Source: Rubrobacter marinus
GTDB lineage: Bacteria; Actinomycetota; Rubrobacteria; Rubrobacterales; Rubrobacteraceae
DNA length: 64,000 nt
Direction of reading: 5' to 3'
Assembly: GCF_011492965.1 (NCBI RefSeq)
Contig: NZ_CP045121.1
Location: forward strand, 1,178,001-1,242,000
Shown: in pieces, positions 44,313 to 52,608 of the stretch
How positions within the stretch are numbered: position 1 is the first letter of the stretch
Layout of the letters: each line of letters opens with the position of its first letter
Notes under the pieces: generated by a model
Databases searched by the model: none
What the model was told of the DNA's origin: nothing
Seen by the model: the letters and a program-made list of their open reading frames with translations, nothing else
Translations under genes and position numbers: made by a program

Positions 44313-47300
44313 TTGGAGAGAGACGGGCCGGTACCGGGCGGAGCATCCCGGCGCAGTTCCCGGTGGGGTTCGGCCGGCAACGGGTCGCGACGGGGCAAGG
44401 AGATCTTCGACGCCCTGGTCCGGAACTCCTCGGATCTGATCACCGTCCTCGACGCGCGGGGGCGCATCCTGTACGAGAGCCCCTCGAACGAGAACGCGCT
44501 GGGTTACAGGGCCGAGGAGATCGAGGGTACAGACGCCTTCGAGCTCGTGCACCCCGAGGACCGCGAGCTCGTGCGGCGCTCCTTTCGGGGCGTCGTCGCC
44601 GGGCGCAAGGGCGACGCCGGGCCCGTGCGTTTTCGCTGCCGGCACGCGAACGGCTCCTGGCGGCACCTGGAGGCCGTCGGCAACGACCTGCTGGATCACC
44701 CCGAGGTGGGCGGGTTCGTCGTGAACTCCCGGGACGTCACCGAGCGGGTGGAGGCCGAGGAACGCTTCCGCGCGCTCGCGGAGCACATCCCCGTCGTCAC
44801 TTACATCGGCGAGCTCGACGAGCTGAGCACGTGCCTCTTCATCAACTCGCGGCTGAAGGACCTCCTGGGCTACACGCCGGAGGAGCGCCTGGCCGAACCG
44901 GGGCTCTGGGCCAGGTGCCTGCACCCCGAGGACCGCGAACGGGTCCTCGCGGCGAACGACCGCTCCAACAGGACCGGGGAGCCGTTCCGGATGGAGTACC
45001 GCATGGTCAGGCGCGACGGCGGCGTCGTCTGGGTGCGGGACGAGTCGGTGGTGCTCAGGGACGAGGAAGGCAGGCTGCACCGCCGCCAGGGCTACCTGCT
45101 CGACGTCACCGAGCGCAGGGCGGCCGAGCGGGCCCTCTCCGAGGCGGAGGGCCGCTTCCGGGGCGCCTTCGAGGACGCGCCCATCGGCATGGCGCTCGTC
45201 ACGCTGCCGGACCAGTCCTCGCCGCGCCTCGACCGCCGCTACCTCCGGGTCAACCGCGCGCTCTGCGAGATCCTGGGCTACGGGGAGGAGGAGCTGCTCG
45301 GGAAGACCTCCTCGGACGTCACCCACCCCGACGACCTTGAGAAGAGCAGGGCCTACGCGCAGAGGGCCGTCCGCGACGGCGAGCACAAGTACAGCCTGGA
45401 GAAGCGCTACGTCCGGGCCGACGGCGAGGTGGTCTGGGTCCTGCTGAACGTCTCCCTGGTGCGCGACGGCGACGGGAGCCCGAGCCACTGCATCTCCCAG
45501 TTTCTCGACGTCACCGAGCGCCGTCGCGCCGAGGAGGCCCTGCGGGAGAGCGAGGAGCTCCACCGCGCGGTCGTCGAGCAGAGCGTGGAGGCGATCTACC
45601 TCTTCGACCCCGTCGACGGGCGCGTCCTGGAGGCGAACGCCTCCTTCGGCTCGTTGCTCGGGCGCGAAGAGGTCGAAGACCTGAGCGGGATGACGATCTA
45701 CGACTTCGTGGCGGCGGAGCGGGAGAGCGTGGACCGCGAGGTGGAGCATCGCCTGCGGGAGCGGCGTACGACCGGCTGCGCGGAGAAGAAGTACCGCCGC
45801 CGCGACGGCTCGCTCGTGGACGTGGAGGCGAGCGCGACCGTCGTCCACTACGGCGGGCGGGACGTCCTCTGCGTGGTCGCCCGGGACGTCACGGAGCGCA
45901 AGAGGGCCGCGGCGCGGCTCGCCGAGGAGCGCAACCTCCTGCGCACCCTCGTGGACAACATGCCCGACTACATCTACGTCAAGGACACGGACAGCCGCTT
46001 CGTCATGAACAACGCGGCGCACGCGCGGGCCATCGGCGCCACGGAGGAGGAGCTCGCCGGCAAGACCGACTTCGACGTCTTCCCGAAGGACCTCGCGGCG
46101 CGCTACCACGAGGACGAGCGGGCGGTGATCGAGACCGGCGCGCCGCTGGTGGACAAGGAGGAGCCGGTCGAGAGCCGGGAGCTCGGCCGCCGGTGGCTCT
46201 CCACGACGAAGGTGCAGCTCGGGAACGGCTCCGGCGGGGTCACGGGTCTCGTCGGGATCAGCCGCGACATCACGGAGCGCAGGGAGATGGAGGAGCAGCT
46301 CCGCCACCAGGCGCTGCACGACGGGCTCACCGGCCTCCCCAACCGCGCCCTCTTCCTCGACCGGCTCTCCCACGCCCTGGTGCGTTCAGAGCGGCTGGAG
46401 CTTCCCGTCGCGGTCCTGTTCGTGGACCTCGACGACTTCAAGGTGGTGAACGACTCCCTCGGCCACCACGCCGGGAACACCCTCCTCGTGGGGGTGGGGG
46501 AGCGCCTGCGGGGGTGCGTGAGGCCCGGGGACACCGTCGCCCGGCTCTTCGGGGACGAGTTCGCGATCCTGCTCGAAGCCCCGACCGGGATGGAGGACGC
46601 GAGGGCGGTGGCCGGCCGGATCGGGGAGCGTTTGCAAGCGCCCTTCGACGTGGAGGGCAGAGAGGTCTTCGTCAGCCCGAGCGTCGGGATCTCCATGAGC
46701 AACACCTCCGAGGACGAGCCGGAGTCGCTCCTGCGGCGGGCGGATCTGGCGATGTACGCCGCAAAGAACCGGGGCAAGGCGCGCACCGAGATCTACAGCC
46801 CCAGCATGGGCCTCAGGGCGAGGGAGCGGATGAGCCTCGAGAACGAGCTCAGGCGCGCGGTCGAACGCGAGGAGTTCACCGTCCACTACCAGCCGATCGT
46901 CGAGGTCCGCTCGGGGATCCTGCGCGGGGTCGAGGCGCTCGTGCGCTGGAGGCACCCGGAGCGGGGCATCGTGACCCCGGCCGAGTTTATCCTCCTCGCC
47001 GAGGAGACCGGCCTCATACGCCCCATCGGCCGCGGGGTCCTGAAGGAGGCCTGCCGCCGGGCCGGGGAGTGGCGGGCCCTGCGCCCAAAAGATCCCCCGT
47101 TCGTCGCGGTCAACCTCTCGACGGGCCAGTTCGGCCAGGAGCCGGAGCTTATCCCCGAGACGCTCTCGGAGACCGGGCTCGACCCGTCCCTGCTCAAGCT
47201 GGAGATCACCGAACGCGCCATGATGGACGACGCCGAGTTCGCCCTCGGGAAGCTCGAGCGCCTCAGGGGCATCGGGGTCAGGTTCGCCATCGACGACTAC

Positions 47301-47597
47301 GGGATGGGCTACTCGTGCCTGCACTACCTCAAGCGCATGCCGGTCGACTGCCTGAAGATCGACCGCTCGTTTATCGCGGGCCTCGGGGAGCAGCCGGAGG
47401 ACGACGCGATCGTCTCCGGCACCGTCGGCCTCGCCCACGCCCTCGGCCTCGAGGTGGTCGCCGAGGGCATCGAGACCGCCGAGCAACTCGCCTTCCTGAA
47501 GGGCCTCGGCTGCGACATGGGGCAGGGCTTCTACCTGGCCCGCCCCGCCCCCGCCGAAACCATCACGAGCCTCTTGATGGGCGAGCGCCGCAAGTAG
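44313..47597 (+). CDS. Multi-PAS GGDEF-EAL cyclic-di-GMP protein
   Basis: The 1094-residue cytoplasmic protein has five PAS repeats at about 30-145, 150-270, 285-405, 415-530 and 540-660, each ended by a DVTER or DITER linker, then a GGDEF domain at about 660-820 and an EAL domain at about 835-1085. The cyclase motif is FGDEF (degenerate first position). The EAL signature GVEALVRW is intact, but the later motif is AIDDYGMGYS with DCLKIDRSF. No membrane helices. The start is TTG 44313. A TATACT box lies near 44263. It resembles the 16651-19761 protein in its output domains. Confidence 0.88.
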   Translation: MERDGPVPGGASRRSSRWGSAGNGSRRGKEIFDALVRNSSDLITVLDARGRILYESPSNENALGYRAEEIEGTDAFELVHPEDRELVRRSFRGVVAGRKGDAGPVRFRCRHANGSWRHLEAVGNDLLDHPEVGGFVVNSRDVTERVEAEERFRALAEHIPVVTYIGELDELSTCLFINSRLKDLLGYTPEERLAEPGLWARCLHPEDRERVLAANDRSNRTGEPFRMEYRMVRRDGGVVWVRDESVVLRDEEGRLHRRQGYLLDVTERRAAERALSEAEGRFRGAFEDAPIGMALVTLPDQSSPRLDRRYLRVNRALCEILGYGEEELLGKTSSDVTHPDDLEKSRAYAQRAVRDGEHKYSLEKRYVRADGEVVWVLLNVSLVRDGDGSPSHCISQFLDVTERRRAEEALRESEELHRAVVEQSVEAIYLFDPVDGRVLEANASFGSLLGREEVEDLSGMTIYDFVAAERESVDREVEHRLRERRTTGCAEKKYRRRDGSLVDVEASATVVHYGGRDVLCVVARDVTERKRAAARLAEERNLLRTLVDNMPDYIYVKDTDSRFVMNNAAHARAIGATEEELAGKTDFDVFPKDLAARYHEDERAVIETGAPLVDKEEPVESRELGRRWLSTTKVQLGNGSGGVTGLVGISRDITERREMEEQLRHQALHDGLTGLPNRALFLDRLSHALVRSERLELPVAVLFVDLDDFKVVNDSLGHHAGNTLLVGVGERLRGCVRPGDTVARLFGDEFAILLEAPTGMEDARAVAGRIGERLQAPFDVEGREVFVSPSVGISMSNTSEDEPESLLRRADLAMYAAKNRGKARTEIYSPSMGLRARERMSLENELRRAVEREEFTVHYQPIVEVRSGILRGVEALVRWRHPERGIVTPAEFILLAEETGLIRPIGRGVLKEACRRAGEWRALRPKDPPFVAVNLSTGQFGQEPELIPETLSETGLDPSLLKLEITERAMMDDAEFALGKLERLRGIGVRFAIDDYGMGYSCLHYLKRMPVDCLKIDRSFIAGLGEQPEDDAIVSGTVGLAHALGLEVVAEGIETAEQLAFLKGLGCDMGQGFYLARPAPAETITSLLMGERRK

Positions 47598-47705
47598 ACG
47601 CCCATGCCGAGCGGGGCTGGATGAGCGCCGCGTCCCCGCACGGTCCGATCCGGACTCAGCCGGGCTGGTATCTTCTCTGCATCCGAGCAGGAAGGGGATG
47701 GGCAA

Positions 47706-48155
47706 TTGCGAGCAAAGGGCTTTACCCACGCCAGCGTCCACGCGCGCGACCTGGACGAGTCGGTGCGCTTCTACTCGGGGCTGTTCGGGATGGAGGAAAT
47801 CCCGGCCCCCGGCTTCCCGTACCCGGTGCGCTGGCTGCGGGTGGGAGACCTCCAGCTTCATCTCTTCCTGAGCGAGGAGCAGGCACCCCGCGCTCACCAC
47901 TTCGGCCTGGACGTGGACGATTTCGAGGCGGCGTACGAGAAGGCTCGCGGGCTCGGAGCCGTCGTGGGGGAGGGGTACTTCTCGAAGGTCTACGAGCTCC
48001 CCGACGGGGCGGCGCAGCTCTACCTCCGGGACCCGGCCGGGAACATGGTGGAGGTCAACTGGCCGGACGCCTCCACGCTGGACCGCTCGGTCGTCGGGCA
48101 CATAGAGAAGGTGGGGGAGGGCGACGAAGGGGCCACGCTCTACCCGCGGCGGTAG
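47706..48155 (+). CDS. VOC (glyoxalase/dioxygenase superfamily) protein
   Basis: This 149-residue protein has two beta-alpha-beta-beta-beta units: FTHASVHARDLDESVRFYSGLFG, and HHFGLDVDDFEAAYEKARGLG ending in YLRDPAGNMVEVNW, whose Glu is a metal ligand in the family. Start TTG 47706, with AGGAAGGGG 8 nt before it. It may act on a glutathione/mycothiol-like adduct or bind a small toxic compound. It lies 35 nt upstream of the TGA-containing DCC gene and is probably co-transcribed. Confidence 0.87.
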   Translation: MRAKGFTHASVHARDLDESVRFYSGLFGMEEIPAPGFPYPVRWLRVGDLQLHLFLSEEQAPRAHHFGLDVDDFEAAYEKARGLGAVVGEGYFSKVYELPDGAAQLYLRDPAGNMVEVNWPDASTLDRSVVGHIEKVGEGDEGATLYPRR

Positions 48156-48190
48156 GAGACGTGCGCGTCACGCGCAGAGGAAGGGGAATC

Positions 48191-48604
48191 ATGGCGGATC
48201 TACCGGAAAAGCTGACGCTCATCTTCGACGGGGCCTGACACTTCTGAACGCGGTCGGCGCGCTGGGTTCGAGCGCTCGACCGAGACCGCCGCGTGACGGT
48301 GGTGCCGTACCAGAAGGAGGGCGTCCCGGCCTCCGCCGGGCTCTCCACCGGGGATTGCGAGAAGGCCGCCTGGGCCTATGAGCCCGGCGACGTCCCGGGC
48401 GAGCCGCGCCGCAGGTGGCGGGGCGCGGGCGCGATCGACGCCTCGCTCGCCGTCGCGCTCGGGACGAGGCTGCCGCTCTCTCTCTACGAGCTGCCCGGCA
48501 TCTCGTTCCTCCAGGACGTCGCCTACCAGTTCGTCGCGGATAACCGCGGCAAGCTCCCCGGCGACGAGCCCTACTGCAAGCAGCACCCGGACGAGTGCCA
48601 GTAG
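48191..48604 (+). CDS. DCC-family (DUF393) thiol-disulfide oxidoreductase with two in-frame TGA codons: candidate U-x-x-U selenoprotein
   Basis: ATG 48191 follows AGAGGAAGGGGA. The single frame to TAG 48602 is 137 codons long and is interrupted only by TGA at 48236 and 48245 (codons 16 and 19). Reading both as selenocysteine gives LIFDGA-U-HF-U-TRSARWVRAL, placing U exactly at the two cysteines of the family motif D-x-x-C-x-x-C. The rest matches DCC proteins in order: RRVTVVPYQ, LSTGDCEKAAW, GAGAIDASLAVALG, LYELPGISFLQDVAYQFVADNR, and the C-terminal PYCKQHPDEC. No base insertion or deletion is needed. A hairpin fitting a bacterial SECIS starts 3 nt after the second TGA. Selenocysteine machinery genes are not in this window. 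The alternative is a pseudogene with two independent Cys-to-stop changes. Confidence 0.82.
48251..48282 (+). promoter_or_regulatory. Candidate bacterial SECIS element inside the DCC gene
   Basis: CGGTCG (48251-48256) pairs with CGACCG (48277-48282), and GCGCT (48259-48263) with AGCGC (48271-48275), separated by a small GC/T internal loop. The apical loop is GGGTTCG (48264-48270) and begins with G. The loop starts 16 nt after the second TGA and 25 nt after the first. Known bacterial SECIS hairpins have their loop about 16-37 nt from the UGA with a G at the loop start. Confidence 0.7.
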
Positions 48605-48658
48605 GTAGGACGCCCTCCGGGACCGCGAGATGCGCCCCGATCGAAGCCTGTAGCGCAG

Positions 48659-48731
48659 GCCGTCCCGCGCGGACCCGGCAGGCCGGGCGTAGCGCCGATG
48701 ATTCAGAGGGATAGCCGTCCCGCGCGGACGG
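48659..48731. repeat. Paired direct repeat with hairpin between convergent genes
   Basis: GCCGTCCCGCGCGGAC occurs at 48659-48674 and again at 48714-48729. The second copy extends to a CCGTCC-CGCGC-GGACGG stem (48715-48731). The stretch from 48605 to 48741 has no gene and probably terminates transcription from both sides. Confidence 0.5.
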
Positions 48732-48741
48732 TTGGATCAGC

Positions 48742-49617
48742 CTAAGGAGCAGATCCCAGAAGCACACGGATGCGGTCGCACACGCTTTCGAGCGCGGCTC
48801 TCGAGGGGACGTGGCGGCACCCCGCGAGGCATTCGGAGTGGGCCAGGTTCGGGAAGACCTCCCGCGCCCGCGCGAGTACCGCCGGGGCGGGGAAGAACAG
48901 GTCGTTCTCGGAGGCGAAGACCGCCACGGGCCCGCCGAACCCCTCCAGTTCCTCCTCCGTCGCCAACCGGGGCAGGGCGGCGTCCAGCCTGACGTGACGG
49001 TAGACCGCCCCGAGCTGGCGGACGGCGAGGCCGTCGGGCTCCGTCAGCAGGGGGGCGGTCGCCCGCCGCAGGCGCTCGTCGGTGGGCCGGAGGCGGTACA
49101 GGAGCATGGGGACGACCACGCGGGCGAGCATCGGCGGGACGGGGCCCCGGACCAGTCCGGCGGGGGAGACCAGCGCCGCCCGCGAGATACGTTCGGGCAC
49201 GGCGCCCATCGTCCGGATGGCGATGCCCGCCCCGTAGGAGAGGCCGACCAGCGGCGCGCGTTCGAGGCCGAGGCCGTCCATGACGTCCTCCAACCAGAAG
49301 GCGTGGCCGTCGCCGAGGGGCGACGGCCTCTCCTGCGCGCTCCTGCCCGGCTGGCCCACGATGTCCGGCGCGTAGAGACGGTGGTGCCGCGCCAGCGGCA
49401 AGAACCACCGCAGGCAGGTGGGGTTGAGGAAGTTGCCGCCCGGCAGAAAGACCGCGGGCGGGGCGTCCTCGGGGCCGGCCACGAGCACGTGGGTCTCGCC
49501 CGAGCGCGTCCCGACCCGGCGGCTCTCGTGGCCGACGCCGAGGGCGGCGAGCGCCTCGCCGTAGAGCGCCTCGATCCGCACCGCCCCCTCGGCGGTTCGG
49601 TAGATCGACGAGCGCAA
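48742..49617 (-). CDS. Alpha/beta hydrolase (carboxylesterase-like)
   Basis: This 291-residue hydrolase has the oxyanion segment FLPGGNFLNPT, YAPDIVGQPGRS, the nucleophile elbow GLSYGAG and an acid-loop ASENDLFFPA, with the His in AGCRHVPSR. Relatives are esterases of the YbfK/MhpC kind. The start is TTG 49617, 20 nt after the quinone-oxidoreductase stop, so the pair forms an operon. No signal peptide. Confidence 0.83.
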   Translation of the reverse strand: MRSSIYRTAEGAVRIEALYGEALAALGVGHESRRVGTRSGETHVLVAGPEDAPPAVFLPGGNFLNPTCLRWFLPLARHHRLYAPDIVGQPGRSAQERPSPLGDGHAFWLEDVMDGLGLERAPLVGLSYGAGIAIRTMGAVPERISRAALVSPAGLVRGPVPPMLARVVVPMLLYRLRPTDERLRRATAPLLTEPDGLAVRQLGAVYRHVRLDAALPRLATEEELEGFGGPVAVFASENDLFFPAPAVLARAREVFPNLAHSECLAGCRHVPSRAALESVCDRIRVLLGSAP

Positions 49618-49636
49618 CGCGCCCCTTCGCCCGCCC

Positions 49637-50653
49637 TTACGCGGGGATGTTCAGGACGATCTTGCCCACGCCCTTGCCCTCCTCCATGTGGTTCATGGCG
49701 GCGGTGGCCTCCTCGAGCTCGAAGGTCTCGTTGATCACCGGGTGCAGGTCGTGCTTCTCGTAGAAGTCGAGCATCTCGCCGAACTCCCGGGCGCTGCCCA
49801 TCGCGGTGCCGAGGACGTCGAGCTGCTTCAAGAAGATCTTGGGCATGATCAGCTTCGGCACCGGGCCCGCCGTCGCCCCGAAGGTCACCACCCTGCCGCC
49901 GGGCTTCGCGAGCGTCACGAGGGCGTCGAAGACCTCGCCCCCGATGGAGTCCACGGAGAGGTCGACCCCGCCGGCCATCCCGCGCAGCTCCTTGGACCAG
50001 TTCTCGGTCTCGTAGTTCACGCCGCCCTCGGCGCCGAGCTCCCTGGCCTTCTCGATCTTCTCGTCGCTCCCCGACGTGACGAAGACCTTCGCTCCCGCCG
50101 CGCTCGCCATCTGCACGAGGAACGTCGCCACCCCGCCGCCGATGCCCGGCACGAGCACGGTCTCGCCGCCCTGAAGCCCCCCGCGCGTGAAGAGTGCCCG
50201 GTAGGCGGTGAGCGCCGCGAGCGGGATGGCCGCCGCCTCGGCCTGGGAGAGGTGGGCGGGCTTCGGGAAGACGTTCTCGGCCGGCACCTTGACGAACTGG
50301 GCGTACGTCCCGTCCTCCGGGAGCCCGAGGATGCGGTAGTCCTTGCCCGAGATCCGCAGGTCGTCGCCCCAGTAGAGCGACGGATGTATAAGGACCTCCT
50401 CGCCCTCGCCCGGGCCGCTCACCCCGTCTCCCCGAGCCGCAACCTCGCCGGAGCCGTCCGAGCCGAGGGTCACCGGCAGGGCGTCGGGTTTCGCCCCGGG
50501 GTACATCCCCCGCGTCACGAACACGTCGCGGCGGTTGAGGGCCGCGTTCCTCAGCCGTACGACGACCTCTCCCGGGCCCGGTTCCGGCTCGGGCACGTCC
50601 TCGTAGACCAGGTTCTCCGGACCGCCCAGCTCGTGCAAGCGAATGGCCTTCAC
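49637..50653 (-). CDS. Zinc-type alcohol dehydrogenase-like / quinone oxidoreductase (MDR family)
   Basis: This 338-residue medium-chain dehydrogenase has the N-terminal catalytic fold (KAIRLHELGGPENL, ALNRRDVFVTRG, GSDGSGEVAARGDGV) and the Rossmann segment LVPGIGGGVATFLVQMA. It lacks the structural zinc cysteine cluster, so it belongs to the zinc-independent quinone reductase side. ATG 50653. It probably reduces quinones or enoyl compounds with NADPH. Confidence 0.87.
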   Translation of the reverse strand: MKAIRLHELGGPENLVYEDVPEPEPGPGEVVVRLRNAALNRRDVFVTRGMYPGAKPDALPVTLGSDGSGEVAARGDGVSGPGEGEEVLIHPSLYWGDDLRISGKDYRILGLPEDGTYAQFVKVPAENVFPKPAHLSQAEAAAIPLAALTAYRALFTRGGLQGGETVLVPGIGGGVATFLVQMASAAGAKVFVTSGSDEKIEKARELGAEGGVNYETENWSKELRGMAGGVDLSVDSIGGEVFDALVTLAKPGGRVVTFGATAGPVPKLIMPKIFLKQLDVLGTAMGSAREFGEMLDFYEKHDLHPVINETFELEEATAAMNHMEEGKGVGKIVLNIPA

Positions 50654-50797
50654 ATGCTCTCCCTTCGGTCGAACGCCGCTTCCTTCCAGCCGTCAGCTTA
50701 ATGGTTTCGGCGGCTCCCTACCGGCAGACGAGAGCGCCGGCCGGGGAGGGTCCCCGACCGGCGCTCGGAATCGGCCGTTGAGCTGGTGGGTGCTGCT

Positions 50798-51997
50798 CTA
50801 CACGAACGCCGAGATGCCGGTGACGTCGCGGCCGACGATAAGGGACTGGATGGTGTCGGTCCCCTCGTAGGTGTACACGATCTCCATGTCCGAGAGGTGG
50901 CGGGCGACGTGGTACTCCAGCAGGATGCCGTTGCCGCCCATGCAGTCGCGGGCCATCGAGCAGACCAGCTTGGCCTTTTTGGCGTTGTTCATCTTCGCGA
51001 GCGACGCCATCGGGCCGGTCATCTTGCCCTCTTCCTGGAGCTTGGCGAGCCGGTAGCACATAAGCTGCATGGTCGTGATCTCGGCGAGCATGTTCGCCAG
51101 CTTGTTCTGGATAATCTGGAAGGAGGCGATCGGCTTGCCGAACTGCACCCTCTCCTTCGCGTACGTGAGCGCCGCCTCGTACGCCGCGATGGCGTGCCCG
51201 ACGGCCTCGTACGCGACGCCGCCGCGCGTCGCCGTGAGGACCTTGTTGGTGTCCTTGAAGGAGTTGGCCCCCTCGAGCCTGTTCTCGGCGGGCACGCGCA
51301 CGTTCTCCAGCGCTATGTCCGGCTGCCAGACGGCCCGCTTGCCCATCTTGCCCTTGATCAACTCCGTGGAGTAGCCCTCGGGCATGCGGCCGTTCTCGTC
51401 CTTCTCCAGGACGAACGCCTTGACCTGGCCGTCCTCGGTGTCGCGCGCCCAGATTATGACGAGGTCCGCGAAGGTCGAGTTGCCGATCCAGCGCTTCTCC
51501 CCGTTGATGACGTACTCGTCGCCCTCGCGCCTCGCGCTGGTCTCCAGCATCACCGAGTCGGAGCCGTGCTTGGCCTCCGTGAGGCCCCACGCCCCGATCT
51601 TCTCGAGCTTCGCCATCGCCGGCAGCCACCGCTGGCGCTGCTCCTCCGAGCCGAGCATGTGGATCGTCCCCATCGCGAGCCCGGAGTGGACCCCGAAGAA
51701 GGTGTTCAAGCTCCCGTCCCCGCGCGCCATCTCTATGGCGATGAGCGCCGCCGAGAGGTGGCTCATCCCCGGGCACCCGTAGCCCTCGATGGTCGTCCCC
51801 GCGATCCCGAGCTCCGCGACCTTCGGGATGAGCTCGAACGGGAACTGCGCCTTGTCCCAGTACTCGTTTATGACCGGGATGACCTCCCGATCCGCGAACG
51901 CCCGGACCCTGTCCCGGACCTCCTTCTCCTCCTCCGTCAGGAGCTCCTCGAGCAGGTAGTAATCGGTCCCCAAGGATTGCGTCACGTCGGCTAGCAA
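50798..51997 (-). CDS. Acyl-CoA dehydrogenase (glutaryl-CoA dehydrogenase-like)
   Basis: This 399-residue FAD enzyme has the acyl-CoA dehydrogenase order: helical N-domain, GAWGLTEAKHGSDS (FAD contact), the WIGNSTFADLVIIWARD beta-domain, then RVQFGKPIASFQIIQNKLA and the catalytic Glu in IVYTYEGTDTIQ. The last motif placement is that of the glutaryl-CoA dehydrogenase branch and of many broad acyl-CoA dehydrogenases. TTG 51997 is chosen for the AAGGAGG 6 nt upstream. With the divergent FadN and thiolase genes it supplies the first step of beta-oxidation. Confidence 0.9.
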   Translation of the reverse strand: MLADVTQSLGTDYYLLEELLTEEEKEVRDRVRAFADREVIPVINEYWDKAQFPFELIPKVAELGIAGTTIEGYGCPGMSHLSAALIAIEMARGDGSLNTFFGVHSGLAMGTIHMLGSEEQRQRWLPAMAKLEKIGAWGLTEAKHGSDSVMLETSARREGDEYVINGEKRWIGNSTFADLVIIWARDTEDGQVKAFVLEKDENGRMPEGYSTELIKGKMGKRAVWQPDIALENVRVPAENRLEGANSFKDTNKVLTATRGGVAYEAVGHAIAAYEAALTYAKERVQFGKPIASFQIIQNKLANMLAEITTMQLMCYRLAKLQEEGKMTGPMASLAKMNNAKKAKLVCSMARDCMGGNGILLEYHVARHLSDMEIVYTYEGTDTIQSLIVGRDVTGISAFV

Positions 51998-52085
51998 AAC
52001 CGCCTCCTTCAAGTCTCCTTGCCCGGCGCCAACTCTAACATGGCACCCCGGCAAACGCCCTTCACTCCTGTTATCATCCTTGATG

Positions 52086-52101
52086 TTGTCAAAAAAGACA
52101 A
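52086..52101. promoter_or_regulatory. Palindromic operator in the acyl-CoA dehydrogenase / PadR divergent region
   Basis: TTGTCAAAAAAGACAA is an inverted repeat TTGTC-N6-GACAA in the otherwise gene-free 52000-52190 stretch, placed to affect both directions. The adjacent PadR protein is the natural candidate to bind it. Confidence 0.5.
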
Positions 52102-52192
52102 GTTTCCGTTGCGTGGCGTCTAAAAATCGTGCGCTGGCACGGGACCGTTGCTAGACTCGGAAGCGGTTCGGGAAGAGGGGAGCCACGTCGGT

Positions 52193-52591
52193 TTGGCTGA
52201 GGGAGTAGGAGAGGTTCGGGCGGCGACGCCGAAGGACGTTTTCCTGAGCGAGGTCAAGTCGCGGAGCGTTTTTCCGCTCTTGATCCTGCACCTCGTCCGG
52301 GAGAAGCCGGAGTACGGGAACAGCATCATCAAGGGGGTTCGGGAGATCACGGGCGGGGTAATGAGCGTCTCGCCGAACACGATCTACCCGCTGTTGAGGC
52401 GCCTGGAGGAGAAGGGCTACGTCGCCGGGGAGTGGGAGAAGCCCGAGACGAAGAGCCGCAGGTTCTACACCATCACTTCGGCGGGCGAAGAGAAGTACGC
52501 CGAGATCAAGGAGCGTTTCGAGGACCACCTCTTGAGGGTCAAGGGGGCCGTGGAGGCTATTCACGGCGAGCTTTACGGCAAGGGCGACTAG
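52193..52591 (+). CDS. PadR family transcriptional regulator
   Basis: The winged helix PLLILHLVREKPEYGNSIIKGV, then SVSPNTIYPLLRRLEEKGYVAGEW, and the wing KSRRFYTITSAGEEKYAE are classic PadR features, followed by a C-terminal helix. I take TTG 52193 (GGGGAG upstream) as start, giving 132 residues; TTG 52148 is an alternative in the same frame. It lies 17 nt before the FadN gene in the same direction and probably represses this fatty-acid operon and itself. Confidence 0.87.
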   Translation: MAEGVGEVRAATPKDVFLSEVKSRSVFPLLILHLVREKPEYGNSIIKGVREITGGVMSVSPNTIYPLLRRLEEKGYVAGEWEKPETKSRRFYTITSAGEEKYAEIKERFEDHLLRVKGAVEAIHGELYGKGD

Positions 52592-52608
52592 GGAAAGGGA
52601 GCTCGACC

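Noticed and set aside
48259..48275. T-arm of a tRNA (GGGTTCGAG)
   Set aside because: There is no acceptor stem, anticodon arm or CCA-side partner around it, and it lies inside the coding frame.
48191..48604. DCC gene as another homopolymer-frameshift casualty or simple pseudogene
   Set aside because: The upstream and downstream halves are in the same frame, so no base is missing. Both defects are substitutions exactly at the two redox cysteines, and a SECIS-like hairpin follows. Decay would not choose these two codons.
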